Positions 1-9,700 are shown, counted from the first letter of the stretch. The stretch is 31,445 bases of DNA from Chitinophagaceae bacterium UBA4857 (GCA_002399735.1 DHEF01000041.1:39213-70657), one strand, 5' to 3'. A program made the numbers and translations. The notes: a model not told the origin generated them from the sequence alone.

Positions 1-75
1 GGAAATGAATTAAAGACTATCTCACTGCATCGTTCAGTAATTTTATTGGGCATTCCCGTAAAGCGGGACAGGTCG
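1..75 (+). repeat. Dispersed intergenic element, copy A (left edge)
   Basis: Bases 1-23 are identical to 24319-24341 (both begin GGAAATGAATTAAAGACTAT). What follows, ACTGCATCGTTC then TATTGGGCATT and CCGTAAAGCGGG, matches the 3' half of the element seen at 6563-6644 (inverted), 25211-25293 (inverted) and 28610-28685. The copy may continue beyond the window edge. It ends in a small CCCG/CGGG hairpin. No coding potential. Confidence 0.7.
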
Positions 76-144
76 TGCAAGTGTACTGTGTAATTGGTCA
101 GTCCGAAATTATTACCTATTAATTTAAAAATATTCATTACAAAC

Positions 145-178
145 GCTAATTGGCAAATTTTCAAATTAACTAATTATC
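145..178. repeat. AT-rich AATT-phrase repeat, copy 1
   Basis: A run of AATT words spaced by 3-5 bases (TAATTGGCAAATTTTCAAAT and on). Closely similar phrases occur at 14494-14534 and 24400-24438, all intergenic. Because it looks the same on both strands, orientation cannot be assigned. It sits just in front of lpxH and argues that translation of that gene starts downstream of it. Confidence 0.5.
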
Positions 179-183
179 CTCAC

Positions 184-978
184 TTGTCAACAGGTAAAAA
201 AATATATTTTCTTTCCGATTTTCATTTAGGTGCTCCCAATCACGCAGCAAGTTTGCAGCGTGAAAAAATGTTGGTTAAATTTTTGCGTGAAATACAAGCC
301 GACGCATCCGAAATATTTATAGTAGGCGATATGTTCGATTTTTGGTACGAGTACCGTAAGGTGGTACCAAAAGGGTTTGTACGCATACTGGGTACCCTGG
401 CCGAAATTACCGACAGTGGTATTCCCGTTCATTTTTTTGTAGGCAATCATGATATGTGGATGAAGGATTATTTAACCGAAGAACTAAACATTAAAGTTTA
501 CTTCGATCCGGTTGAGTTTACATTCCACGGCAAAAAAATGCTTATAGGACACGGCGATGGTCTTGGTCCCGGCGATCATGGCTACAAACGATTAAAGAAA
601 GTATTTCGAAATCCGGTTTGCCAATGGTTGTTTGGTATTTTACCGCCAGCTATTGGTATGGGGGTGGCTAACTATATGAGCCGCCGTAGCAGGGCTCAAA
701 CCGGTACGGTGGAAGAGGTGTTTTTAGGTGGCGATAAAGAATGGCTGGTGCAATACTGCCATTACAAGCTAACCCAAAAACACTACGATTACTTTGTATT
801 TGGTCACCGTCATCTACCTATATATTACCAACTGAAGCAGGATAGTACCTATATTAACCTGGGTGATTGGATAAGGTATTTTACCTATGCTGTTTTTGAC
901 GGTGAAAAATTTGAATTGTTATCATACAACAATATGGAGCATAAAATCATCTACCATCATATTGATAGTAATGTTTAA
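184..978 (+). CDS. lpxH: UDP-2,3-diacylglucosamine diphosphatase (LpxH-like metallophosphoesterase)
   Basis: Calcineurin-like phosphoesterase of 264 aa if it starts at TTG 184. The full metal-binding set is visible: DFHLG at residues 12-16, GDMFDFW, GNHD, a GHGDG block and a final GHRH. This order, together with the GDMFDFW and GHGDGLGPGDHGYK context, is that of the LpxH group, which hydrolyses UDP-2,3-diacylglucosamine to lipid X at the inner face of the cytoplasmic membrane in lipid A synthesis (known family function). E. coli LpxH is about 240 aa. No ATG exists before the first motif. The frame stays open to TTG 94, but that stretch contains an AT-rich intergenic repeat, so 184 is preferred. 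The stop overlaps the ATG of the next gene, suggesting translational coupling. Another phosphoesterase of the same superfamily cannot be excluded. Confidence 0.8.
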   Translation: MSTGKKIYFLSDFHLGAPNHAASLQREKMLVKFLREIQADASEIFIVGDMFDFWYEYRKVVPKGFVRILGTLAEITDSGIPVHFFVGNHDMWMKDYLTEELNIKVYFDPVEFTFHGKKMLIGHGDGLGPGDHGYKRLKKVFRNPVCQWLFGILPPAIGMGVANYMSRRSRAQTGTVEEVFLGGDKEWLVQYCHYKLTQKHYDYFVFGHRHLPIYYQLKQDSTYINLGDWIRYFTYAVFDGEKFELLSYNNMEHKIIYHHIDSNV

Positions 979-1795
979 AAAAATCAGGTATAGCTTTTTA
1001 ACCCTTTTGTTTATAACCGGCATGGCTGTTACTGCCAGGGCGCAGGATGATAGTTTATTTACATTACAAAAAAGCATTTCGGGAAATATTTCCTCCTTTG
1101 CGGTAGATAACCTGGAGCAGATGTATATTTTAAGTGGCAATGGCCAGTTAAAAAAAATAAACGAAAAAGGCGATTCCGTAGCTGTATTTAACAATGTAAA
1201 AAAATACGGCGAGGCTACCTTGGTTGATGTATCCAATCCGCTTAAAATTTTGTTGTACTACCGCGACTTTTCAACTGTAGTTGTATTGGACAGGTTGTTA
1301 AACATGCGTACCGCAATTGATTTAAGGCGTTCCGATATTTTACAAGCCGGCACTGTAGCACTTTCTTACGATAGTAAAATATGGCTGTACGATGAAGTGC
1401 AGAATAAACTGAAGAAGATTGATGATGAGGGTAAAGTATTACAGGAAACACCCGATTTCAGGGTACTGTTTAATAATACCGTTCAACCACAAAATATATT
1501 CGATCAGGACAAACTGGTTTATCTCTACGACTCCATTCAGGGTTTTTTTGTGTTTGACTATTATGGTGCACTAAAAAATAAAATTCTGATTACCAAGTGG
1601 CAACATGTAAAAATTGTAGGTAAATACATCTTTGGCATAGATGATGCGTTTATTTACCGCTATAACATTACAACTTTCCGTTACGATAAATGGCCTATAC
1701 CGGCCGCAATAACCGGTGCTAAAAAAGTGTATTTTACAGCCAACCGTTTATACGTATTAAACGACAAAGGAATTAATGTTTACGGCTTCAGATAA
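971..1795 (+). CDS. Secreted protein of unknown function, possibly beta-propeller
   Basis: A 274-aa protein starting at ATG 971, which overlaps the last 8 bases of the lpxH-like gene. The N-terminus (MFKKIRYSFLTLLFITGMAV, then TARAQ) is a clear signal peptide, so the product is probably periplasmic or surface-exposed. The mature part is a series of short beta-strand-like segments with phrases such as NLEQMYILSGNGQLKKINEK and DSKIWLYDEVQNKLKKID, resembling irregular propeller blades. I recognise no catalytic motif and no named family. The longer frame from 887 would run deep into lpxH and loses the signal peptide at the terminus, so 971 is preferred. Overlap with lpxH suggests an envelope-related role, which is inference only. 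Confidence 0.75.
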   Translation: MFKKIRYSFLTLLFITGMAVTARAQDDSLFTLQKSISGNISSFAVDNLEQMYILSGNGQLKKINEKGDSVAVFNNVKKYGEATLVDVSNPLKILLYYRDFSTVVVLDRLLNMRTAIDLRRSDILQAGTVALSYDSKIWLYDEVQNKLKKIDDEGKVLQETPDFRVLFNNTVQPQNIFDQDKLVYLYDSIQGFFVFDYYGALKNKILITKWQHVKIVGKYIFGIDDAFIYRYNITTFRYDKWPIPAAITGAKKVYFTANRLYVLNDKGINVYGFR

Positions 1796-1846
1796 AACAC
1801 CATTATTTCATTTAAACTTTTAGTGATTTTTAATAAATAGTGTCAC

Positions 1847-2941
1847 ATGAACGACTTTCTGAACCAGGTTTGGTTTGAAAATACAGTACAGTCTTATATC
1901 ATTGTTATAGCAGTAATACTGGTTATGCTGGCTATAAAAAAATATGTAGCACACTATGTAGCCGATCTGTTATTTTTAGTAATACACCAGGTATGGAAAG
2001 ATGTAGATAAAGCATCCTTCCGCTCATTAGTGGCAAAGCCATTAAGCATATTTTTATTTTTGTTTGTTACTATTGTAAGTCTGGATAAACTAACCTATCC
2101 GTCTTTTCTAAATTTCAAAATTTACCGTATAGATTTTCATGGCTTACTGGACACACTGGGCACCATTATATTAATCATTTCTTTCTTCAGGTTAATCATC
2201 AGCATCGTAAATTTTGTGGCACTCATATTACACCGTAAAGCCGAACGCACAGTAGATCCTACGGATGATCAATTGATTATATTTTTTAAAGAATTCTTTA
2301 GGGTACTTATCGGTTTGGTAGGCTTATTAATGATTTTGAAATATGCTTTCGGTTACCAGATAAGTAATCTCCTTACCGGACTTAGCATCGTAGGTGCTGC
2401 TGTGGCATTAGCTTTGCGTGAAAGCCTGGAAAACCTTATCGCTTCTTTTATTATTTTCTTCGATAAACCCTTCCATGTTGGAGATGTGGTAAAAGTAAAC
2501 ACCTTTACTGGCACGGTCGAAAAAATTGGCTTGCGGAGTGTACGTATACGTACCGATCAAAAAACATTCATTACGGTGCCGAACAAACAAATGGTCGATA
2601 CTATTATCGATAACCTTTCCATGCGTACCCAGCGTCGGGCTGATTTAAAATTGGAAATAGGTTTATCTGCCAAAGCTGAACAGTTAGATAAATTTGTTGC
2701 TGAGGTGAGAAATATTATCAAGCATGATGATGTGCAAAATGCTTCGGCCTATCTAACCGATATCACGCCTTCTTCATACATGGTTGCAGTAGAGTACTAC
2801 ACCGGACCTATTACCATGACAGATTTTAATAACCTGAAACAACAGGTAAACCTGCGTGTTTTACAATTGGTGCATGATTTGGGTATGGAAATCGCTGGGG
2901 GTAGTACCGATATCAGCATCAGGCCGCCTAATAACACGTAG
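1847..2941 (+). CDS. MscS-family mechanosensitive ion channel
   Basis: A 364-aa membrane protein. Hydrophobic helices lie near residues 14-30, 63-80, 103-128 and 152-168, followed by the pore-lining helix at about 177-206 (GLSIVGAAVALALRESLENL). The MscS beta-domain follows: FDKPFHVGDVVKV, GTVEKIGLRSVRIRT and the VPNKQM motif at about 245-249. A cytoplasmic alpha/beta part completes the family fold. Such channels open under membrane tension and release solutes on hypo-osmotic shock (established for the family). It is longer than E. coli MscS (286 aa) because of extra N-terminal helices. A 51-base gap separates it from the secreted protein upstream, so the three genes from lpxH may form one transcript. 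No hairpin terminator follows, only a T-tract. Confidence 0.93.
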   Translation: MNDFLNQVWFENTVQSYIIVIAVILVMLAIKKYVAHYVADLLFLVIHQVWKDVDKASFRSLVAKPLSIFLFLFVTIVSLDKLTYPSFLNFKIYRIDFHGLLDTLGTIILIISFFRLIISIVNFVALILHRKAERTVDPTDDQLIIFFKEFFRVLIGLVGLLMILKYAFGYQISNLLTGLSIVGAAVALALRESLENLIASFIIFFDKPFHVGDVVKVNTFTGTVEKIGLRSVRIRTDQKTFITVPNKQMVDTIIDNLSMRTQRRADLKLEIGLSAKAEQLDKFVAEVRNIIKHDDVQNASAYLTDITPSSYMVAVEYYTGPITMTDFNNLKQQVNLRVLQLVHDLGMEIAGGSTDISIRPPNNT

Positions 2942-2942
2942 T

Positions 2943-3029
2943 TGTTTTTTTGTTACCATCATCCCACCCCTGATTGAGCTTTACTTGCGTCGCACTCTTC
3001 AACTGCAGTAATGCTATTGGGCAATGTGC
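2943..3029 (+). repeat. Dispersed intergenic element, copy B
   Basis: Starts at the T-tract two bases after the MscS stop with TTTTTGTTACC, as copy D does at 10585. Shared blocks follow: CCCTGATTGA, TTGCGTCGCAC, TTCAACTGCAG and CTATTGGGCA. The blocks occur in the same order in the other copies with small insertions and substitutions. No open frame of note. Confidence 0.7.
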
Positions 3030-3234
3030 GGTACCCCGTATTTGTATGGGGTGTTACTATTTCTCCTTTAGTAGATTCCCGAAAAGGAAGTAGCGAAGCT
3101 CGGTGTAAGGTTTTATAGTTTAAGCTTCTTGGAAATAAGCCATATAACGGTCATTTCTCAAAATCAGCAATCAAAAAATTATGCATGCTACCTCTCGTTT
3201 CCACTTATTTCGGATAAACGGTAAAATATCTTGA
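3030..3234. other. Gene-free stretch before tetR
   Basis: No gene visible. It contains a phrase near 3162-3174 (AAATCAGCAATCA) that recurs near 11163-11175 in another gene-free region, so it is probably decayed repeat sequence. The recognisable promoter lies just downstream. Confidence 0.5.
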
Positions 3235-3272
3235 TGGAAACTTGGGCAACGTTTTGAGTTTCCATAGTTTTG
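3235..3272 (+). promoter_or_regulatory. Promoter and candidate TetR operator of the efflux operon
   Basis: Perfect 8-bp inverted half-sites TGGAAACT (3235-3242) and AGTTTCCA (3257-3264) flank a 14-base spacer. Directly attached is TAGTTTTG (3265-3272), an exact match to the Bacteroidota -7 box TAnnTTTG. A CTTG at 3242-3245, 19 bases upstream, can serve as the -33 element. A further GGAAACTTG at 3285-3293 repeats the left half-site. The arrangement puts a repressor site over the promoter and predicts autoregulation by the TetR product. The palindrome and box are seen; their function is inferred. Confidence 0.55.
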
Positions 3273-3317
3273 CGTCCAATTTCAGGAAACTTGTCAAAAT
3301 AAACGTCTCAATTCAAT

Positions 3318-3950
3318 TTGGAACCGCAAGATAGAATATTACAAAAAGCGCATGAACTTTTTTTACGTTACGGTATCCGTAGTGTAAGTATGGACGAGAT
3401 TGCCTCGCAACTGGGCATGAGCAAAAAAACAATTTACCAGTTTTATACCGATAAAGATGCCCTAGTGCAAGGTGTAATTGATACAGAAATTAACTGTAGC
3501 AAAGATGAATGTATCAGTCATAAAGAAAAATGCGAAAATCCGGTACATGAAATTTATCTGGCTGTAGAAATGGTACAGGATATGTTACGGGTAATGAATC
3601 CGTCCATTATTTATGATATGCAGAAGTACCATCCACGGGCTTTTAAAAAGCTACGAGATCATCAGGAAAATTTTTTATACGGTATTATCAAACAAAACCT
3701 GGAGGAAGGAATTGAACAGGGTTTGTATAGAACGGATATAGACACGCATATTCTTTCCAAATTCCGGTTGGCCTCAGTGTTTTTATTATTTGACCAACAT
3801 TTATTTCCAGCCGATAAATTTAATATAGCTGATGTATTAACCGAAATGACCATGAACTTTTTATATGGTCTTATTACACCCAAAGGACAAAAATTAGTAG
3901 AAAAATATAGCAAACAGACGAAAACCAAACAAATACATGAAACCAACTAG
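3318..3950 (+). CDS. TetR/AcrR-family transcriptional repressor
   Basis: A 210-aa protein with the N-terminal TetR helix-turn-helix: ILQKAHELFLRYGIRSVSMD followed by EIASQLGMSKKTIYQFYTDK, residues about 7-46. The C-terminal part is an all-helical ligand-binding and dimerisation domain that varies within the family. The only start that keeps the whole domain is TTG 3318; the first internal ATG lies within the helix-turn-helix. Translation thus begins about 40 bases after the -7 box. The end overlaps the tolC-like gene by 14 bases, so the repressor is the first gene of the efflux operon. By family precedent it represses the pump until an exported substrate binds it. The ligand cannot be read from sequence. 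Confidence 0.92.
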   Translation: MEPQDRILQKAHELFLRYGIRSVSMDEIASQLGMSKKTIYQFYTDKDALVQGVIDTEINCSKDECISHKEKCENPVHEIYLAVEMVQDMLRVMNPSIIYDMQKYHPRAFKKLRDHQENFLYGIIKQNLEEGIEQGLYRTDIDTHILSKFRLASVFLLFDQHLFPADKFNIADVLTEMTMNFLYGLITPKGQKLVEKYSKQTKTKQIHETN

Positions 3951-5292
3951 AAAACAATGGTGGGTACTTACCCTGTTAAGCCTGCCATTATTTATACAGG
4001 CACAAGTTGTTCCTGTAGACCAAAAAATACACCAATTTACCGTAGCGCAGGCAGTTGCCTATGCCAGTAAAAATAATGTGCAGGTAAAAAACGCTTTATT
4101 AGATGTTCAAAATCAAGTACAGGTAAACAGAGAAGTTACCGGTAATGCATATCCTCAAATTTCAGGATCGGGATCGATCGTTTATAATGCAAAACTACCT
4201 GTAATGTTAGCACCAGCCGAAATGTTTGGCGGTACACCCGGAACATTTGAAAAACTTGCATTTGGTGTAAAATATGGGGCTACATACGGATTAAATGCTA
4301 ATCAGCTTTTATTTGATGGTCAGGTGTTTACAGGTTTACAAGCTCGTAAAACATTAATTGATTTTGCGCAAAAAAATGTAGAGGTAACAGAAGAGGCTAT
4401 CAAAGCTAATGTATATAAAATTTACTATCAGTTGGTAGTAAGTAAAACCCAGATTGAGCTTTTGGATAGTAATATCAGCCTGTTGAACAAATTAAAGCAC
4501 GATACTAAAATAATGTACGATAACGGTTTTGCTGAAAAACTGGATATTAACAAAGTTTCTGTGCAACTTGCTAATTTAGAAACAGAGAAAACAAATGTAC
4601 TTACACAAGTGGCAAATGGTTATCTGGGTTTGAAGGTTTTAATGGGAATGCCATTAAATGACTCTTTATTACTAACGGATGAAATTAATGCGGATGTTAT
4701 AAGACAGGACGTTTTATCGGCTTCGGTATTTGATTACAGCCAGCGTAAAGAATACCAATATGCTCAATTGGGAATTAAACTAAACGAGTACGATATTCAA
4801 CGATATAAATTAAGTAAAGTGCCCACCTTAGCCTTAAATGGTTATTACAATAAAAATGCACAACGTAACGAGTTTAATTTCTTTAAATCCGGCGAAGATT
4901 GGTTTGATATTTCAGCTATAACATTGAGTTTAAATATTCCGATTTTTAATGGTTTTGCAACAAATGCCAGAATTTCTCAGGCTCGTATTGCTTTGCAAAA
5001 AACAAAAAACCAGGCAGAGGCTTTAAAATTAAATATTGATAATGAAATATCTACGGCCCGTAATAACTATATAACGGCAATAAACAGTCTGGATTATCAA
5101 AAGCAAAACATGGCATTGGCCGATGAAGTTTTTCAGCAAACCAAAAAGAAATATGAAGTGGGCACAGGTAGCCAGACTGAAATTAATACAGCGCAAACGG
5201 ATTTAAAAACTGCTCAGACAAATTACATTAATGCCATGTACAATGCAACTATTGCTAAAGTAGATTACCTGAAAGCAACAGGCAAACTTTAA
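3937..5292 (+). CDS. TolC-family outer membrane efflux protein
   Basis: A 451-aa protein with a signal peptide (MKPTRKQWWVLTLLSLPLFI, cleavage likely after QA near residue 22). Two OEP repeats follow, about residues 30-230 and 240-450, each with long amphipathic helices and beta segments. Typical signatures are AVAYASKNNVQVKNALLD near the start, LSLNIPIFNGFATNARISQA in the second half and YEVGTGSQTEINTAQTDL near the end. Such proteins form trimeric channels through the outer membrane and across the periplasm (established). The gene starts within the end of tetR and is followed after 38 bases by the membrane fusion protein gene, giving the order regulator, channel, adaptor, pump that is common in Bacteroidota. 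Confidence 0.93.
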   Translation: MKPTRKQWWVLTLLSLPLFIQAQVVPVDQKIHQFTVAQAVAYASKNNVQVKNALLDVQNQVQVNREVTGNAYPQISGSGSIVYNAKLPVMLAPAEMFGGTPGTFEKLAFGVKYGATYGLNANQLLFDGQVFTGLQARKTLIDFAQKNVEVTEEAIKANVYKIYYQLVVSKTQIELLDSNISLLNKLKHDTKIMYDNGFAEKLDINKVSVQLANLETEKTNVLTQVANGYLGLKVLMGMPLNDSLLLTDEINADVIRQDVLSASVFDYSQRKEYQYAQLGIKLNEYDIQRYKLSKVPTLALNGYYNKNAQRNEFNFFKSGEDWFDISAITLSLNIPIFNGFATNARISQARIALQKTKNQAEALKLNIDNEISTARNNYITAINSLDYQKQNMALADEVFQQTKKKYEVGTGSQTEINTAQTDLKTAQTNYINAMYNATIAKVDYLKATGKL

Positions 5293-5330
5293 AATAATAA
5301 ACACAGAAACCAACTAAATAAAAGAACAAT

Positions 5331-6545
5331 ATGAAAAATATATTAAAACTAACAACTGCATTAGCAACCGTATTGGTATTTGCGGCTTGCGGCGGAAGCA
5401 GTAAAGATGATAAAGGTGCTTTAGGCGACAAAAAAGTAGAATTGGAGAAACTTAAAAAAGAACAAGCTGATTTAAACGGCAAGATTACTAAATTGGAAGA
5501 CGAGATTGCAAAACTGGATCCGGCAGCAGCTAATGCCAATGCAAAACTGGTAAGCGTTACTGCTATTGGTACCGATTCGTTTTCACACTTTGTTGACCTG
5601 CAAGGAAAGGTTGATGCGGTGAATGTAGCGATGGTAAATCCTAGAGGACAGGGTGGTGTAGTACGTTCTATAAATGTTAAACAAGGACAGGCAGTAAGCA
5701 AAGGCCAGTTAATATTGCGTTTAGATAATGCGATAGCATCTCAACAATTGGCTGCTGCCGAAACGCAAATTGCTGGACTGGAAGCACAGGTTAAGTTAAC
5801 GCAAAGTGTATATGAGCGTACACAGAATCTTTGGAAAAATAATATTGGTACCGAGGTGCAGGTTTTGCAGGCAAAAACAAACGCCGAAGGAGCGCAGGCA
5901 CAATTGAATGCTGCTAAAGCAAATGTTCAGTTGGCACGTGAAGCGGCAGGACAGGCTAATGTTTATGCAGAAATGAGTGGTGTGGTTGACGTTGTAAATG
6001 TTAAAGTGGGTGAGTTCTTTTCGCCACAATCTGCTGCTATGCCACAATCAGGAATAAGAATTGTAAATACAAACAACTTAAAAGTATTAGTACAGGTACC
6101 TGAAAATTATATCAGTAACATTAAAGAGGGAGCGGCCATTCGTGTTACTTTCCCGGAACTGGATAATAAAGTTGTTACTACAAAAATTAACGTGGTGTCA
6201 AAATTGGTCGACCCTGTTAGCAGAACCTTTTTTATAGAAGCACAATTGCCACAGGATAAAGCTTTAAAAGCTAACCAAATTGCAAAAGTGCAGATATTGG
6301 ATTATACTAATAACGCAGCGTTATCTATTCCGTTAAATACTTTGCAAACTGACGATAAAGGTAAGTTTGTGTTAGTTGCTGTAAATGAAAATGGTAAACT
6401 GATTGCCCGTAAAAAGGAAGTACAGATTGGTAAATTATATGGTGACCTGATAGAAATAAAAACAGGCTTAACACAAGGTGACCAACTTATTACTGACGGT
6501 TTTCAGAGTGTGTATGACGGCCAGGTTATTACCTTGAACAAGTAA
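5331..6545 (+). CDS. RND efflux membrane fusion lipoprotein (periplasmic adaptor)
   Basis: A 404-aa adaptor. A lipoprotein signal ends in the lipobox VFAAC with Cys20, so the mature protein is lipid-anchored. Residues about 30-60 form an extra coiled coil (KVELEKLKKEQADLNGKITK). A lipoyl/barrel-sandwich half (GGVVRSINVKQGQAVSKGQL) follows, then the helical hairpin (QLAAAETQIAGLEAQVKLTQ to about residue 205), the second lipoyl half and beta-barrel (MSGVVDVVNVKVGEFF onward), and a membrane-proximal domain. In the family this protein links the inner-membrane pump to the TolC channel. The next gene, the pump, lies unusually far away at 201 bases, and that gap contains an inverted copy of the dispersed element. 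Confidence 0.93.
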   Translation: MKNILKLTTALATVLVFAACGGSSKDDKGALGDKKVELEKLKKEQADLNGKITKLEDEIAKLDPAAANANAKLVSVTAIGTDSFSHFVDLQGKVDAVNVAMVNPRGQGGVVRSINVKQGQAVSKGQLILRLDNAIASQQLAAAETQIAGLEAQVKLTQSVYERTQNLWKNNIGTEVQVLQAKTNAEGAQAQLNAAKANVQLAREAAGQANVYAEMSGVVDVVNVKVGEFFSPQSAAMPQSGIRIVNTNNLKVLVQVPENYISNIKEGAAIRVTFPELDNKVVTTKINVVSKLVDPVSRTFFIEAQLPQDKALKANQIAKVQILDYTNNAALSIPLNTLQTDDKGKFVLVAVNENGKLIARKKEVQIGKLYGDLIEIKTGLTQGDQLITDGFQSVYDGQVITLNK

Positions 6546-6562
6546 AAAATGAATTAAGAAGT

Positions 6563-6644
6563 AGGGCTTTACGGTAATGCTCAATAGAATTACAGAACGA
6601 TGAAGTGAGTGACACAACAGACGATGATAGTAGTAATGCAGTTG
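6563..6644 (-). repeat. Dispersed intergenic element, copy C (inverted)
   Basis: Read on the minus strand it gives TTACTACTATCATCGTCTGT, then TGTGTCAC, TTCATCGTTCTGTAATTCTA, TTGAGCATT and CCGTAAAGC. This is the same block order as the copies at 24253-24376 and 28610-28685, and its end matches copy A. It lies inside the efflux operon, between the adaptor and pump genes. Confidence 0.75.
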
Positions 6645-6703
6645 ACTACCTAATTAAGAACTACAGAATAGTTAGAAAGTTAAAAAACAAACAAACTCTA
6701 AAA

Positions 6704-6730
6704 TCCCTCCCTCGGAGGGGTTGGGGGAGG
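6704..6730. repeat. C/G-rich hairpin motif before the pump gene
   Basis: TCCCTCCCTCGGAGGGG followed by TTGGGGGAGG can fold as CCTCC/GGAGG or CTCCC/GGGAG. Motifs of this kind are frequent between genes in Bacteroidota genomes (from memory). It stands 16 bases before the pump ATG and contrasts strongly with the AT-rich surroundings. It could affect translation or stability of the pump message, which is inference. Confidence 0.5.
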
Positions 6731-6746
6731 CCAAATAAAAAACATT

Positions 6747-9700
6747 ATGTCAGCACTTGAAAATTCTACAGAAAAATTCAAGGAGTTTAAGCCCACCACC
6801 TGGTCGGTAAAAAATAAAACCTCCATATACCTGTTAATGTTAATTGTAACATTAATTGGTGTATTTCAATTTGTAACATTACCTAAGGAACAGTTTCCTG
6901 ATGTTGTAATGCCGCAGATTTATGTGTCTACCATACATTTTGGTAACTCACCCAAGGATATTGAAAACTTAGTTACTCAGCCGATTGAGAAACAAATTAA
7001 AGGCATTACGGGTGCTAAGATTACTAAGGTAACTTCAACATCGGTTAACGATTTTTCGGCCATTATTGTAGAATTTGGCACCAATGTTAAAGTAGATGTG
7101 GCATTGCAAAAAGTGAAAGATGCGATAGATAAAGCCAAGCAGGATTTGCCTACCGATTTAACACAGGTACCTACGGCCATGGAAATGAGCATTTCGGAAA
7201 TGCCCATTATGTATGTAAATGTAAGCGGCGACTATGATGGCCCTACATTAAAAAAATATGCTGATGAGTTAAAAGACAGGCTGGAAGAATTGCCACAAAT
7301 TAACCGTGTAGATTTAGTAGGAGCACCGGAAAGGGAGTTTCAGGTAAATGTTGACAATTACCGTATGCAAGCCGCAGGTATTACGTTTGATAATATTTCC
7401 AGCGCTATAGCATATGAAAATATGGATATGAGTGGCGGGTTATTTAAAGTGGGTAATATGCAACGTAACCTGCAAATAAAAGGGCAGTTTAAAACTGCTG
7501 CCGATATTGAACAGGTAATTGTGCGTAATACCCGTGGTGCTGCTATTTATTTAAAAGATATTGCAACCATAAAAGATACCATTAAAGACCAGGAAAGTTA
7601 TGCCCGTTTAGATGGTAAAAATGTAATTACACTAAACATTATAAAACGTAGCGGCGAAAACTTAATTGAGACAAGTGATGATGTTAAACGTATTACTGAA
7701 GAGTTAAAAGCAAATACTTTTCCTCCGCAGTTAGAAGTACGTATAACAGGTGATAGCAGTAATAGTACCCGTGCATCGTTTGATGAGTTGGTAAACAGTA
7801 TTGTTATTGGTTTTATTTTGGTATTATTAATCCTGATGTTCTTTATGGGTGTAACCAATGCCTTCTTTGTGGCATTGAGTGTACCGTTAAGTATGTTTGT
7901 AGCCTTCCTGTTTTTACCTGCCGGTACATTTGTAGTGGGCTCGGCCATTACTTTAAACTTTATTGTATTATTTGCCTTACTATTTGGCCTGGGTATAATT
8001 GTAGATGATGCCATTGTGGTAATAGAAAATACACATAGGATTTTTGTGGAGGGCAAAGGAAAAATAAGTTCTACAAAAGCTGCAATGATGGCAGCGGGGG
8101 AAGTATGGTATCCGGTATTAGCGGGTACGCTTACTACACTAGCTCCGTTTTTCCCCTTATTATTCTGGCCGGGTATTATTGGTAAGTTTATGATATCCCT
8201 GCCACTAATGTTGATATTTACTTTAACAGCATCGTTGATTGTGGCGTTTATTATGAACCCGGTTTTTGCGGTAGATTTTATGAATCACGCAGAACATGAA
8301 AAAGAAAAGAAGTCGGCCATATTTAAAAAAGCGGGCTTCTGGATTCCTGTTGCCGTGGGTATTTTATTTGATGTATTGGGTTATACGTTTGTAGGTAACC
8401 TGATCATCTTTATCATGATATGTATTTTACTAAACCGTTACTTCTTTGATGGTTGGATTCATGCTTTCCAAAATAAAGCTTTACCATGGATCATGGGTCA
8501 CTATGAAGACCTGTTGCGTTGGGCTTTAAAAGGCTGGCGTCCTGTTTGGTTATTATTGGGTGCGGTAGGTTTATTCTTTGTATCTATCTTTTTGTTTGGT
8601 GCCCGTGGTTTATCGGTAGTAACCTTCCCTAACAGCGATCCTAATCAGATTTATGTTTATGCAAAATTACCAACAGGTACTCGTGTAGAATACACTGATA
8701 GTATTACCCGTATTTTAGAAAACAGGGTGTACAAGGTGTTGGATATGGATCCTAAAAATGGGAAACTTAACCCTATTGTGGAAAGTGTAATTGCGAATGT
8801 GGCAGTAGGTGCAAGTGACCCAAGTTTGGGAGACCGTAGCACAAGACCGGAGTTAGGACGTATTCAGGTTTCGTTTGTGGCTTACGAAAAACGTCACGGC
8901 CAATCATCTGCACCTTATTTGGATAGCATCCGTGCGGCAATGAAAGGTATACCGGGTGTAGAGCTTTCGGTAGCGCAGGAAGCCAGTGGCCCCCCAACCG
9001 GCCCGCCGGTAAATATTGAAATTGCCAGTGAAGATTTTGATAAACTGATTAAAACTGCTGTACACCTTAAAAACTATCTGGACAGTGTACGTACGCCGGG
9101 TGTAGAAGAGTTGAAAATGGATGTGGATTTAAAAAACCCTGAAGTAGCTATTACTATTAACCGGGAAAGAGCTTTAGCGGAAGGTGTATCCACGGCACAA
9201 GTTGGTATGCAGTTACGTACAGCATTGTTTGGTAATGAAGCCAGTAAAATTAAAGACGGTGAAGATGAATATAAAATTCAGGTACGTAATAACGAAGTAC
9301 AACGCAAAAGTTTAATTGAGCTGTTGAATATGAAAGTGGCGTTTATGGATATGTCTTCCGGGGCCTTTAAAAGTGTACCTATTTCATCACTGGTTAATGT
9401 TGACTATACCACCACTTTGGGAAGTGTAAAACGTAAAAATCAAAAAAGAGTAATTACGTTGGTGTCAAATGTATTAGAGTCGCAAGGTTATACTGCAGCC
9501 GGGGTAAATGCAGAGTTAGCAAATGTAATTGCCAACTACAAACAATTGCCACAGGGTGTAACGGTTAAACAAACCGGTGAGGGTGAAGAAATGGCCGAAA
9601 CGGCCAACTTCCTTGGTTTGGCTTTAGCTGCCGCATTGTTAATTATCCTGTTTATCCTAGTATTACAATTTAACTCCATCAGTAAATCAGTTATCATTCT

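Noticed and set aside
94..183. A 30-residue N-terminal extension of the LpxH-like protein from TTG 94
   Set aside because: The stretch contains the AATT phrase repeat seen at two other intergenic sites and precedes the first conserved motif; family members begin just before that motif.
887..970. A longer start for the secreted protein inside lpxH
   Set aside because: It would overlap lpxH by about 90 bases and place the clear signal peptide at residue 29 instead of the N-terminus.
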